A stretch of DNA of 64,000 bases from Orthonyx spaldingii. Lineage: Eukaryota > Chordata > Aves > Passeriformes > Orthonychidae. This document shows positions 35,490 to 48,000 of this stretch, piece by piece. The translations under genes and the position numbers were made by a program. The number at the start of each line of letters is the position of its first letter. Position 1 is the stretch's first letter. The notes under the pieces are model-generated. The model was not told the DNA's origin. It made no database searches and was given only the letters and a program-made list of their open reading frames with translations. The stretch is from positions 369,836 to 433,835 of the forward strand of contig VZTJ01004744.1 in NCBI GenBank assembly GCA_013397795.1, written 5' to 3'.

Positions 35490-38400
35490 ATGAACCCGCA
35501 GGCGGTCTGGGGAGGCTTTTGCCTGCTTTGCTTCTCCTTCCTGAGAGCAGCAGACGGTAAGAGAGACTTTGGGCTGATTTGGGTCCATGGACACGGGTGG
35601 GTCTGGATGCTCGGAGAGCTGAGATCTCATCCCAGCACTGATCTTCCAAGTCTCCAGCCAAGCAGGGAACAACAAACTGCGAACAGCAGGAGCATCTCCT
35701 GAGGTGGGGAAACTTTTGGGATTGTGGAAGTCCTTCCTGGGGGGTCGAGGAAAACCAGAGTTGGAGCTTTTGAAACTGCACACTCTGTCTCACAGAGGAG
35801 AGGCCCAGGGACTGAGCTGCATTTCCATTGATTCATTTATTGTTAAAAGCAGCACAGTTATAAAACATTTCAGAAGCCCAGCAAGTTTGCAGAATTTCGA
35901 GTGACTTCAGAAAATAGATTTGACTGGTTTTGTTATGGAAAGGCAACCCTGCCCTGTTCAATCACACCTGCATATGAGCAAGAGAAGGGACCCCAAATAA
36001 TTCTAGAGAAATAAGGCTGAAGCAGGGGATTCTGATCTAAAGCTGTCCCACCAACTTCATTTTGCCTTAGCATAAAGTCAATGATTTAATTAAGAGTTGG
36101 AAGTTCTAAAGGGAAACACATAATATGGAGAATTCAGCTTCTTTTCTCCCCTAAGAATGTTGATTGTGCCCCAGTTAAAGTGCAGTGCTGGAAAGGCACT
36201 GGAAATATCCCTCCTGTCTGTGGACATGCTCAGGAAACTTGATTTCAGGATTAAAGTGTGTTTCTTTGGCACTTCTAGAAGTCCTGAAGTCCCCAAGAAG
36301 AGCCCTGGCTCTGGCCATGAGCAGGAATCAGCTGTCAGCCCGGAGCACACCCAAATATCCAAACCACAAATAATTCCCAAAAAAAATCAGCTGGACTCCC
36401 ACTCCCAGGAGGTGGAATGGTGCAGGCCAGGAGCGCTCCTGCCAGCCTGGGTCCCCTCTGGGGTGGAGGTTGCTGGCTGCAGGAATTGGAGGTGACCCAT
36501 CACCGCTCACCTTCACCATTTCCCTCTTTCCACAGGGAGTTTCCAGGCGCTCTCTTTCCAGCCCAGGATGCTGTACCAGTACCGGTACAGGCTGGCTGTG
36601 CAGCTGGAGCACACACCCACGCCATCCCCGTGGGGAGCCCGGCTGCAGGCGGAGGCACTGATCCACCTGCAGCGGCTCTGGAGGCACCAGGGCGGGGAAG
36701 AGCTGCTCCAGCTGCAGGTCAGTGGGGTGGCACGGCCACCACAGCCAGGGGTTCCTGCTGGGAACACCCCAGGAGGTGCAACCCCTTCCACTTCTAGCCC
36801 ATGCCAGCTGAAAAATGACCTCTCTGCCCAAAATCCAGAGCCTGCAGGTGAAATACACACCAGCTTTGGAGCAGGCAGGTTTGGTCACTGCTTTCTGCCA
36901 TCTTCTGCTGTCATAGATCCACGACCTGAAAGCCCAACAGCAGCCAGAGGAGGAGAGGAGCCAGGACAGCACTGGAGGCCGCCCTGCAGGGATTGCACTG
37001 AGCCAGGTGGCACAGGCAGAGCTCCAGCAGCCGGTGTTCATCTCCTGGAACAGTGGGAAGGTCAGCTGGACACCTCCCGGGCTTGTTCATGCCCTCTGCA
37101 AAGGTCTCCTGTCTTCATCCTACATTTTCTTGGCTGTGAAGCCCACAGGAGCTCCTGCTCCACCTCTGATTTCACATCAGAGCAGAAGGAGCTGGGCAGA
37201 GTGGCCAACGTAGGACCCTCCATGGAGTCCCATCCTCCAAAAGGGCTCAGCTGGAGCTGCAGCATCCCGTGTTAAAAGCTCTTCAGTCTTAACCATGGGA
37301 TATAAACTCCTTTCTGACCTTCTCCTCTAAGGCTATGGAATTCCAGGGTGGGAAGGAAAGGGAGATTTTGTGGGCTGGCATCCACAGACCCCATGCTATT
37401 GAGGGATAAGGTCCTCCTTGAGAAAATTCCTCAGGTGTCTACAGGGTGTCCTCAGGTTCCCTTTTGCCAGGGAAGGCAGCAGAGAGCCTGCAGGGACCCC
37501 AGAGATGTCCCCTCAGCTGGGCACCACCTCCTACCCCCCCAGGTCAAAGCTTTCTATGGGAATGAAGCGGAAAACATCCTCATCTCCAACCTGAAACGAG
37601 GCATCGTCAGTCTGTTCCAGCTTCAGCCCCATGCCGGCACCACAGTGGAGGTAGGTCCAGAGCTGGGGCGACATCCTGCCCAAAATCCAGGAATGCACCA
37701 GGAGAGCTTGCCCTGGAGCACAGCCAGCCCACGAGCTTTGGCAGAGCAGACAAAATTCAGGATAAAGAGGAGGCAAAATTCAGGATAAACAGCATGTGCT
37801 CTGCTGCTCCAGCCAGGCTGTGAGCAAGCATGACTATTGGAAAGGCAGAAGACTTAAAATAAAATAACCTAATTTTCAGCAATAGGCACACTTACAAAAT
37901 CATAGCCTTTCCCTGGACAGCAGGAATAGCAGAGAAAAGACTCCACAAGCATTCCTGCCAGGCAGGATTTGCTTTGCCAGGAGCCAGCTGGCATGACCTG
38001 TGAACAACATGAGATAACCTCAGAACCCCAAATGCAATCATAGAGATGCTGCTGCTGCTGGTGTTAGCCTGAATCTGCAAAGATGCCCGGATTGATTTGG
38101 GGTTATCCCACCCAGCCCCTAGATTTGGCCCAATTTCTAGATTTTGGATGCTTTTCTATTTATTGGGTTGGCCTTTGGGATAGATCATTAAATACCCGTG
38201 GCCACTCCTGTCCGTGTTTCAGGAAGACGCCTCCGGGAGCTGCCGAGTCATCTACATCGTGTCCAACCATTCCATCACCAAGACCAAAGATCTCCTCAGC
38301 TGCTCAAAGCCAAAGTCTGGATTCACCTCCGTGAACAAAGCAAGTCCATTGCTCTCACGGTGGGGGGCTCAGCCCATGTTGAGTACAGCAGGGCCATCCC

Positions 38401-41400
38401 TAAAATCTATTTGAAGGTGGGCTTGGATTTCCATTCCCAGCTGGCTTCAGCCTTCTGCACCAGCTTGGGATGGGGCTCTCAGAGCCATCCTCAAGGTGGG
38501 ATGCACCAACATCCCTCAGGAGGAGCTTGGGTGGAGGTGAGTGGGAGCAGTAAAGGTGCTCTGGGTCATCCCATCCCCACTCTTGTTATCACTTCTGAGC
38601 TGTCACTGCTCCTGCTGGGGAAGGTGGAGATACAGGCACGCTTTCTGGGTCTCACACTCATTGCATTGGGGATTAGTTTGACAGGACTCTGGCTTTGCTT
38701 AAAGCAGCAGCCCGTGTTCAGCCCTGGCATAAACAGATGAAATCCTGTGGGGCTTAATGCAGTTATACCTGACATAACTACAATGGAAGGTTTTCCGGGG
38801 TTTTTTTTAATATACAAATTCTACTGAATTCAATATAAAAATGGACATCCCCATGGAGACCCCACAGGCCCTGGCAGGGGTCTCAACACCACCTTGTCAT
38901 ACAAATCCTTGTGGTGTCACCACTCTCTACCTGTATGAGCCATGGGCGAGAGCATCCCCTTGCTACTCCTTGCCTGGTGTTGCCTTCTCCCACATCTGGG
39001 AAGAAGGTGGGTCCTTCTGGATTTTCCTTTCCTGCATTTTGCAAGTGAAGTAGGTGACTTTGTGGGCTGGAAAGTTCTTTTTCTGCTAATGGAAAGAGAG
39101 AAATCTCCTGGGGAGAGGGGAAAGGAGAAAAAGGTTGCATTTTTTTCTCCTTGCTTTTCCTTTTCCAAGATTTTTGGAGTCGAGTGGCAGCCCTCCAGCA
39201 GAAGCCAGTATGTGGTGAAAGACAACCTGCTCCAGTCAGTCCTGGCAGAGGAAATCCACGTGGTGGCTCCAGCCCTGAGATCCCACTCTGGCATCAAAAT
39301 CAGTTCAAGGTGAGCAACGATCCCAACCACAAGCACAGAGGTTGTAAATCACAAAACTTTCCATTGACTGTTTCTCCCTTCACAGGCAGCAGCTCCAGCT
39401 GGTGTCTCCTGCCACGCCTGGGCCGGCAGAGGTGTCTGGACAAAGCCTTGAGGAGGTGCTGGCTGGCACGGGGGCACGGCCCCAGCCCCTGGGCATGGCC
39501 AGCCTGCCCTTCAGGAGGGTCTGCACCCACTGCCCATCGGTCAGTGACGCTCCCGATCCCCAAAACTCACCTGGGGCTCTCCCCCAAGCTGGACACTTGT
39601 AGGGTTGGGGTTAAACCCCAGTGGTGCCTTTGGAGGGGCCGGTTCCTGCTGCTTTGGTGTAAACATTATCCCATGACAATGGGGGAAAAGAGGCTCAATC
39701 CCACCTAACAAACCTCATCTTTGCAGCTCAGAGCCTTCCTGAAGGCTTTTGACAGACAGAGAGTCAAAACAGACACCTCGAAGGTGGCGACAACCTGGCA
39801 GTTCCAGAGGTTCGCCCAGATGCTGCGCAGTGCCAAGAAGAGGGATGTCCTGGAGCTGCTGAGGAGAGCGCCCGAGGAGATGCGGTGAGAACCCCTGGAA
39901 CCATCTCTCCAAAATTCTGAGCACTGGATAAGACAACCAGGGTCATTTGGTGCTGCTCTGTGCACTGTCCCTGGTCCAGGCAGCCATCCTAGTAGTGGCA
40001 GTGTTCTCTGGCTTTTCCTCATGTCCGTCCTGTCCAAGCACTGCGTGGTTTTCGTGGGCTTTTCCTAATTCCCGTCCTGTCCAAGCACTGCGTGGTTTTT
40101 GTGATGATTTCCCTCTTCCTGCTCCAGCCCCTTCCTCGTGGAGGCAGCGGTGGCCTCACAGTCAGTGGCTTCCTTGGCAGCACTCTCAGACTTCCTGGAT
40201 TTCAGCAAGGAGCCCAAGTCCCTCCTGGAGAAGTTTCTCTACGCAGCAGCTTTCTCTCCCCGCCCTTCAGGAGAGCTTCTCCACCTTGTCTTAGTAAGTG
40301 TGGATATCTCTCTCTCTCTTCCCCGAGGCTCCTGCATCTGGGATGGACCCACGTGCCATAGAAAAAGGAAAATGTTTCTGTAGAAATTGATTTTCCTGCT
40401 TATGGGATTGTTTTATGTGCATTTAATGGGACACTGGTGATGGGAGTAGATGCTCCTCAGAGGAAGAGAATTCAGCAGAAAATGCTTTATATCAGTGCAG
40501 TAGAGATAATAAAATCTTCATTTAGAGCCCCGGCATTTGATCTAATTAAATCATGCATGGCCTCCTTCAAGGCAGGTAAGAACTAATTTTTCCTTACTTG
40601 CTTAAGAAACACTTTGAGATAAGAGGTAAAGGATACTCCCTCTCTTTTTTCCCCCTCATTTCTTTTTTCCTGCTTCCTGTTACCCCTTTCCTGCTGCCCA
40701 GGACAAGCTGGATGGGAAGCAGCTGGCGCCTGAGGTCTGGGAGACAGGGATGGTTGCCGTGGGCTCTCTGGTGGGCAAGCTGTGCCAGCAGAAGCTCTGT
40801 GGGCTGCAGGTGGGTCCTCTGCAATCCCTCACACTTGGCTTTTTGGGACGCCCCCCCGATTCCAGGGGTGCCCAGCATGTCTCCTGTCCCTCACCTCCCT
40901 TTTCTCCTGCACATCCCGAGCAGGTGGTGGAGCGTGGCACGGAAATCATCCTCAGGGGGCTCAGGGGTGCCGAGGGAGAGCCCGAGGTGGTCATTTACCT
41001 GCTGGCCCTGGGGAACGCGATGCTCCCTGAGACCATCCCCACCCTCCTGGACCACGCCGAGGACGGTCCCGCTGCTGTCACTGCCGCGGCCACCTCTGCC
41101 CTGCAGCGATTCCCCGCTCCCCACATCTCCAGCAAGGTGGGAAAGGAAGTTGCTGAGGTTTGGTGTGATGCCGATGCCTTTTCCTCGGCTTGCCTAGGAC
41201 AGAGGCCAGACAGAATGAAGAGAATAAAAAGCAGATATTTATCCAAAGGCCTTCTCGGTGCATTGGGGCAGTCAGAGCCCACCCAGGGCTGCACCCAAAA
41301 TGGACGAGGGGTCACAGGTTTTTCATACTTTATAATTTTTGGTCCATTTGCATATTGGGGTTAGACCTCCAATTATAACCTCAGGTAATGAAGTCAGCCA

Positions 41401-44400
41401 TCCCAAGCTTGCCCCCCAATTTCTCTGCTGTTTACATTTTTGGGGCCTAAGACAGTGAGGTGTCCTTGAGTTTCAGGCCTGGAGAGAAATTGTTTTGTCT
41501 AAGATGCAAGAACAGAGCTCCAGAGTTACATGAAAAATAGAAGCTAAAGATCCTAAGGCATCAGGTGCTGCCCTCCCCACTCCAAGCCAAACTGCTGGGT
41601 GCATTTACACTCTCTGAACTACCCCTTGTCATCAGGTGAAGCGAGTGATGAGGAGGATTTTCCACCAGAAGAGGAAGAGCTATGACAAAACCTGTCGCCT
41701 GGCTGCTGCAGAAATCCTCCTGGAGAAGCACCCCTCGCCCATGGATGTCATCAACCTCCTGCTGGCCACCAGGGAGATGGACACAGAGACGGCCACGTTC
41801 CTGCAGCTCAAAGTCCAGAGCAGCCTGCGTGACCACCACCACCTGGCAAGGTGGGGTTGGAGGGGGTGGTGGCACTTTCCCCTCTGCCCTACATCACCTT
41901 TTTCTCCTCCTCCTCCTCCTCCTCCTCCTCCACAATCCAGCTGTGGGTTTTGGGCCAACGTGCCTTTAAAGTGTGCTAGGATCACTTCCTGGGGGCTGCC
42001 TGGACATTCCTGGAGTAACAAAAGGGATGCAGATGCCACACAGCCAGGCAAAACCTGACATTCCTGGTCCTCCTGTCCCTTGGCAGCAGGGCCCAGGCTT
42101 GTGGTTTCAGCAGAGTCCTTGGAGGCCGAAGCTCTGGCTCCCAGGGCAGTGCACAGTCTGTACCAGCATTCATCTCCCCATCTGCACAAAGCAAACCAAG
42201 CACTTTTATTTTTCAGAGCTAAGTAAAAGCTGCACAAAAATATCTGCCTGGTTTATCCTAACAAGCCAGAGGAAAGGGAAATTCCAGAGTAGCCCGTGTC
42301 TAATGCTTTCATTTTTTCGCTCACGCTGCTCTGGGCAGCCAGCAACCATGAGAAATACTTCGACAAATTATATTTCCTTCTGCAGTGACCACTGACCTTT
42401 TCCCTTCCCTGCCTCCCTCCCAGTGCTGACATACCCTTTCCCTCTCTTTTCCAGGAAGATAATGAAAGACATCATGGGGGACCCACGGATAAATAATTAC
42501 AACTTCTTTTCTAAAGTTGGCATCTCCTCTTCTTTCTCAGGACCTCTGACAGGTGACAGCACAGACCACGCTGATCCCATGGTCCCCTCAGGGGGTGAAA
42601 GGAGGGGTTGGTAGGAAAAGGCAGCTTCCAGATGAGGATTCAGGTCTATAGAATACCCCAAAATCTCGGGGAGGTTTCTGAGAATGTCCCCCAGCACCAG
42701 CTGGCTGCCACCACCTGAGATGTGAACATACCCTTCTCTAACACACACTTTTCCCAAATCCTGCTAGTTTCAAAGAGGAGCTTCAGCTGGAGGTGAAACC
42801 AATAGCAGATTATTGGTGCGAGTTTCTGTGCTTTCCCTGATAAGTCAAGATATTTCACTCCATTCCTCAGTTCCTAAGATCTTGAAAGAGGAGGATTCTT
42901 GTACTGAATTTAAAAGAAAGAATCCAACTTCAGAGAGTGCAAAAAGCAGCACTTGCTAAATATCTGCATAATTCTTTGTCCCTCAGCTCTCAATTAAGTC
43001 CCTCTTCAAATTAGCTCAGTCTGGCCGTGCAGAGGGTCCGTGAATGTGGAATAGCCAGAGAGGGAAAAAAAAACAACCTTGCAATGCTAAATCCTTTGAG
43101 TATTGCAAGAATGGAAGGAGAAGATGCAGAATGGTTTGGGTTGGAAGGGACCTTAAAGATGATCCTGTTACACCCCCCCTTCCACCAGACACCCAGGGGT
43201 GCTCATGTCCCCCTCTCTGCCTTTCAGTCACCCAGGACCTGCTTTCCACTTTCGGGCTGGACCTGCTGTTTTTGGAGGGTGGATTCCTGAGGAAGAGCGT
43301 CTCTGACTTCTCCCTGCTCAGCCACGGCCAGCGGCTTCGTGCAGCTCAGGTGGAGAGGGGCTCAGGGGGGTGACAACACCCACCCAGTGCTGCCAGTGCT
43401 GTCCCTGTGTCCCCTCTTAACCTCCCTGTGGTGCTTCACCTCTGCGCTCAGCATGTCCTGGATCAGAAACGGGCAAATTCCCAAATCACCAGTGTGAAAC
43501 CAGACACTCCTGCTCCCCAAAAAAGGCACCACTGATACCTCAGGGTGCCCAGGGATAGCTTGGATGCCTCATCCAACTCACTCCATCACTGATGTCCTGC
43601 TCCAAAGGGTCCCTCCACTTCTGTCTTCCAGGTCACCTTTGAAGCACAAGGGATGGAGTCGATGATGGGAGAAAACCTCTCGGAGCAGGAGGAGGAGCCG
43701 GAGCTCATGGCTGGGATGTCGGCCACCTTCTTCGACGTCCAGCTGCGGCCAGTCGTCTTCTTCCAGGGGTACACAGACCTGATGGCCAAGGTCCTGCTGA
43801 GCAGTGGAGAGCCCACCAGTGTGCTCAAAGGGAACCTCCTGCTGATGGACCATCACCAGGTACTGGATGGGGAGGAAGCAGTGACCTGTCTCCATGCCAC
43901 GTTCCAGTGAATCCAGTAGAATGAGCCCGTGGATGTGACACACCACAGACACAGATCCGAGAGCCAGGTGGCACTGCCAGATGTGTCTTGGGCTGGCTGG
44001 TTCTGCCACGGGAGAGCCGTGCCTGAAGCTGCAGGGCCCGTGCAGGTCCCGCTGCCTGGAGCAATGGGAGACATTCCCAGCAGCCACAAGTCACTGCCAC
44101 TGTCAGCCACCCATCCCAGAGCAGTGCCTGCTCACAGGAAGCTCTGCCTTTGCCATCTTCCAGGTAATAGGACTGCAGTCTGGCCTCCAAGTGACCGTCA
44201 CACTCCAGGGTGGGCTGGGGCTGGACATCTCCGCTGATGTGGACGTGAGCATTTGGGAGCAGGAACTGAAAACCGGCGTCAGTGTGAGGTCAGCGGGTGG
44301 GAAACTGCTTGGCTCTGGGAATGGGAATACCTGGGTGGATTTCCACAGCCCCCTGCTCCTCTTTTGGTGGGTCCAGCCTTTCCTGGTGGTTCCACACCCA

Positions 44401-45084
44401 TTTTCCATGGCCAGACCTCCAGTTAAGGTGTTTATGGAGGTGTTTGGTGCCCAGCACAGGCCATTGCTCAGTGACCAGACCCACGTCCTCCTCTCTCCCA
44501 GGGGAAGCCTCGCCATGGATTTCCAGGCAGAACTGGATTCCCCTTTCCTTCAAGCCACCCTGAGGAGCCAGATAGAGGTGGAGACCTCGATCCACTTTGA
44601 CACCATGCTGAGGTTTTCCAGCAGCCCCCTGCTCATGTGCCTGCAGCTGAGAGAAGAACAGGTCCCATACAGGTAGTCCCTGGGTACAGCCAGATCCTGT
44701 AGGAACATCTTGATGGGCTTGAGATAAAGGAGGACTTCTTGGGAAGAGGAGAGAATTAATGGTTGCACTTATTAGGTCAGAATTGGTGGGGGTGGGGGAA
44801 AGGCACCACAAGTTCCTGATATGGGTGGGAGCAGCAGCCACAGACCATCGGGGGGTGGTGACTGGGCTGGTCTGGCAGGAGGAGGATGAGATCCACCCTC
44901 ACCACAGCCTCCTGACCGTCCTGCTGTCACCTTGTCCTGCAGAGAAACCTTCACAGTGTCCCAGTCTGTGGGGACCCAGAGCAGCACGGCTCGGAAAGGC
45001 CGGCGTGGCACCGTGCCTGGCAGGGAATTTGCCTTGCACCAAACCAATTCCAATGTCTGCAACCTCCTGCTGACAGCAGAATAA
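35490..45084 (+). CDS. MTTPL: microsomal triglyceride transfer protein-like, intact paralogue
   Basis: Large lipid-transfer protein family member. MTTP loads lipid onto apoB in the ER as a heterodimer with protein disulfide isomerase. Eighteen exons: 35490-35556, 36536-36717, 36917-37060, 37543-37650, 38223-38339, 39170-39309, 39386-39539, 39727-39884, 40128-40293, 40702-40809, 40924-41136, 41636-41850, 42455-42552, 43228-43349, 43632-43859, 44164-44288, 44502-44672 and 44943-45084. They sum to 2658 nt, 885 aa, close to the roughly 894 of MTTP. Residues 1-21 form a signal peptide (hydrophobic FCLLCFSFL, cut near RAAD). The vitellogenin/LLT N-sheet (about 22-270) is followed by the helical domain (about 275-600, with LSDFLDFSKEPKSLLEKFLY) and the lipid-binding A/C sheets, with DVQLRPVVFFQGYTDLMAKV near 715-735. 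All sites are GT-AG except intron 5, which starts GC (AAAGCAAGT). No stop or frameshift. True MTTP lies elsewhere in birds, so this is a paralogue; the symbol follows avian usage. Function unproven. Confidence 0.88.
38340..38341 (+). other. GC splice donor of MTTP-like intron 5
   Basis: Exon 5 ends AACAAA and the intron begins GCAAGT. This is the known GC-AG variant with an otherwise perfect donor consensus. The family exon boundary and a phase-0 junction to exon 6 at 39170 both require this position. No GT donor near it preserves the alignment. Confidence 0.75.
41200..41560 (-). mobile_element. retroviral LTR in MTTP-like intron 11
   Basis: On the minus strand the block has a TATA-like TTATAAAG (near 41330), CCAATATGCAAATGG upstream of it, and an ATAAATA (near 41240) within a T-rich end. 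That order of TATA and polyadenylation signal is typical of an LTR. Its composition differs from the surrounding intron. I recognise it as an avian LTR-type repeat but cannot name the subfamily or fix the termini. It is antisense to the host gene. Confidence 0.55.
41904..41931 (+). repeat. (CTC)n microsatellite in MTTP-like intron 12
   Basis: Nine copies of the trinucleotide CTC/TCC, intronic and pyrimidine-only, about 55 bases after the exon 12 donor. Confidence 0.95.
43122..43200 (-). mobile_element. CR1 terminus in MTTP-like intron 13
   Basis: Carries AGAATGGTTTGGGTTGGAAG and GACCTTAAAGATGATCC, the almost unmutated CR1 3' end on the minus strand. It is truncated to about 80 bases and ends about 30 bases before the exon 14 acceptor. 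Confidence 0.85.
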
Positions 45085-45465
45085 GGAGTCTGAGCACTTT
45101 AGGACTCTTCCACAACCACCTTTTAATTAGAAAAATGCTGCAGTAAGGACATCAGAAGGGACCACAGGAGGAACTGCTGAAGGGCAGACACACTCCTTGC
45201 CTCCAAACCTACCCTCACACCCCAAAGGCTGAGCTTTCCCCCTCCCTTCCCTTCATGGGGAAGGGCCTTGCTGGAAGCCAAGCTTGTCCTCGTGAAAAAC
45301 AGACATTTTGCCAGTGAATGAGTTTGAGAGCCCAAGAAACCCTCCTGCAAGCCTGCACCCCAAAATGCTGTGTTTTCTCCCCATTTATCAAAGCTGTTAG
45401 GAGGGAACACATCTGCAGCCACCTGGAAGTCCCCAGTGGAGGGAATAAATGACCTTCCTTTAATG
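45085..45465 (+). other. 3' UTR of MTTP-like gene
   Basis: Repeat-free sequence after the stop codon with a canonical AATAAA at 45444-45449, giving a short 3' UTR of about 0.4 kb. A further AATAAA at 46447-46452 is a possible distal site. Confidence 0.6.
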
Positions 45466-47729
45466 CACAGCTTTTGCAGCTGCCAAATCGTCCAAGAATA
45501 TGGAAAAAACTGATTTTTGGAGGAGGTGTGATTGTTTTTAATTTTTTTTTTTTGTATGCAACCCCAGAATAATCCTCAGGGAGAAAAGCAGAGAAAGAAG
45601 ACAAAATGCCAATTATCCCATGTTCTTTCTGGCTTAATGGAAGATGTTCACATTTATTTTCATACGAAGGCAACTCAGCTCCCTCTCAGCTTGGTGCCAT
45701 CCTCGTATTCCTGGAGGGAAGTTACACTCTTTTGCCAGGTTTGTGGCCAGTGCCTTCCCACTCCAGTGTCTACACCTGAATTTTTCCACGTATTTTTTTC
45801 CTTCTAACACCGGCAGGGCTGCAAGGATCGTCTGATGTCATTAAAAACACCTTGTAATTAAAACCCACAAGGGCATGAGCAGAGATGACTTCTGCCTACA
45901 GCCTCTCATCTTCATTTTTGATCCAAAGTTTATGTATTAATGAAGAAGCCTCTGGCCTCTCATCTCCCCTTCTCTTTTACTGGAGATAAGTTTTGCCTCC
46001 ATGCAGGAAGGCAGCATTCCAGCAACAGAGAGATCCAGCAGCTTCCCTTTCCTGCTGACATTTGGGCTCTTTTGGTGACCATTTATGAGAATTACAATTA
46101 GCTTTGAGTAAATATTGTCCTTCTGCTTTGCATTCTGCTCCCAAGCTGAATTGTTATCATCCACCACCACCCAACACCTCCAGCCTTGGAAGGAGGCTGG
46201 TGAGGAAAAAGCAGCATTTCTCCATTCCTTTCATGATAATGATGTGCCTTGGAAGTATTTTTAGCTTTTTTTGTGTGTGTTATAAAACAAGCTTTTTAGG
46301 AAAAAAAAGAGGGACATGGAGAATATTTTTTTTTTTTTAAATTATGAGCCTGAAATGTTAGCACTGAGTCTTCTGGTTCAGCAGAGGAATCTTGTCTGGT
46401 TTTCCATCTGGAGACTCCAATTATGAGTGCTTTGGTTATGTACAGAAATAAATGCCATGTATTTTTATATTGTCTCTGTTTGACTCTGAACTTTTCTGGA
46501 CACATGGATGGGAAGAAGGGAGTGCACTTCCAGCAAGAACTTGCTTTCTAGGTCTGCATTTAGGGTGCCCTAAATAGCTAAATGCCCTCCAAAACAGGGA
46601 TTCGAGGGCTGCCTCTGCTCCCAAAACCCCCCAGAGCACCCTTAGGGTTGACAGCCCTGCAGAGGGTTCCCATGGGGCCGCCTTATCCTCTCCTGCCAAC
46701 TTCTGCAAAAGCATTGGAGGCCACCCAAGACTCTGCTTCAAATCAGGGCTCCCCCTGCGCCAGGGCTCTGCTGACCCCAGGGCAGCCTCGCTCGGGGCTG
46801 GCCTGGAGGACATGGACAGAAACTGCCCCGGGACTGAGCAGGAGGATCCCAGCACGGCCCTGGCAGGAGGGAGCCTCTGTCTCTTTCTGCTGAGCTGACA
46901 GCAGCTCCCACTCGCTCCCCAGCTTCACTCTCTCAAAGGAGCATCCTGTTATTCCCCATTCCCCCCCAGTCTCAGCACCAGGATTTGGGCTGATTTCAGC
47001 TGTGTTTTACACCCTGGTAAGTTGCTATCCCCTCCCCTGCACATCTGCACATGCCTTCATCCCAATCCACTCCCACTGCTCTGCCAGGGGTTTGTGAGGG
47101 ACTGTTCTGACCTGAAACCTCTCAGTCGCAGTGCTTGCTCCTCAGACAAAGCCAAGAGGCACCCAGCTGCCACTTGGGACTTTTCCCATCGCCCCTTTCC
47201 TCTTTCTCCTCCTCTAGAGATCGACAAGGGCAGATTAAATCTCATTCAGCTGAGATTTACCCCAACTCAGCTGAACCTCTAGTCCCAAAGGATACTTGTC
47301 CTGCCAGAGGGACCAGGTGCTGTAGCTGGGATTGGAGTTGGGAATGTGTTTCCAGACCCCTTGGAAGTGGTGAGGACATTCCAATAGGGATTTTACCAGG
47401 TTGCATTGCTGCTGGAAGCTTTGCTGTCCTGCTGAGCCACTGAATCCTGACGTTTCCCAAGCCCTTCCCAAAGATTTTCTTTCCCTGGTCCTGGTTCGAT
47501 GCTCAAGCAGCAAAGGCAGTGAAGGGACATGGGCCTTTTGGAAAAGCCACCCATTTGCTTGGCAATGGCTCCACACCCTCCTGGAAGGGACCTTCCAGCC
47601 CCAAATCCCCAGCACAGGTGGCATTGTGCCCACGGAGCTGGAATGGAGTCACCTCAAAGTGGGCAGGAAGGAGCCTGGAAGTTCCAGTTCCTGGAAGTTC
47701 CTGAAAGTTCCATTTTATCCTTGCAGGGA
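45466..47729. other. convergent intergenic sequence
   Basis: No gene found. It holds T homopolymers (45540-45552, 46326-46340) and no identifiable repeat until the CR1 copies further right. Confidence 0.5.
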
Positions 47730-48000
47730 TGGTGACTCCACCACTGCCCTGAGCAGCCTGTTCCAGTGCTTGACAGCCCTCTCTGTGAAGAAAATTTTCC
47801 TCATTTCCAACCTCTCCTGGCCCAGCCTGAGGCTGTTTCCCCTTGTCCTGTCCCTGTGCCCTGGGAGCAGAGCCCGACCCCCCCGGCTGCCCCCTCCTGT
47901 CAGGGAGTTGTGCAGAGCCACAAGGGCCCCCTGAGCCTCCTCTTCTCCAGGCTGAGCCCCTTTCCAGCTCCCTCAGCCTCCCACAGAGTCATTTCATCCG
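47730..48000 (-). mobile_element. CR1 LINE internal fragment
   Basis: Minus-strand CR1 segment with GGGATGGTGACTCCACCACT, GAGCAGCCTGTTCCAGTGCTTGACAG and CCTTGTCCTGTCCCTGTGCCCTGGGAG. This is the region several hundred bases upstream of the CR1 terminus. Confidence 0.85.

Noticed and set aside
36328..37041. 237-codon minus-strand open frame and the overlapping 235-codon plus-strand frame at 36568-37275
   Set aside because: The plus frame is read-through of MTTP-like exons 2 and 3 across a short GC-rich intron. The minus frame is its shadow. Neither has an independent homologue.
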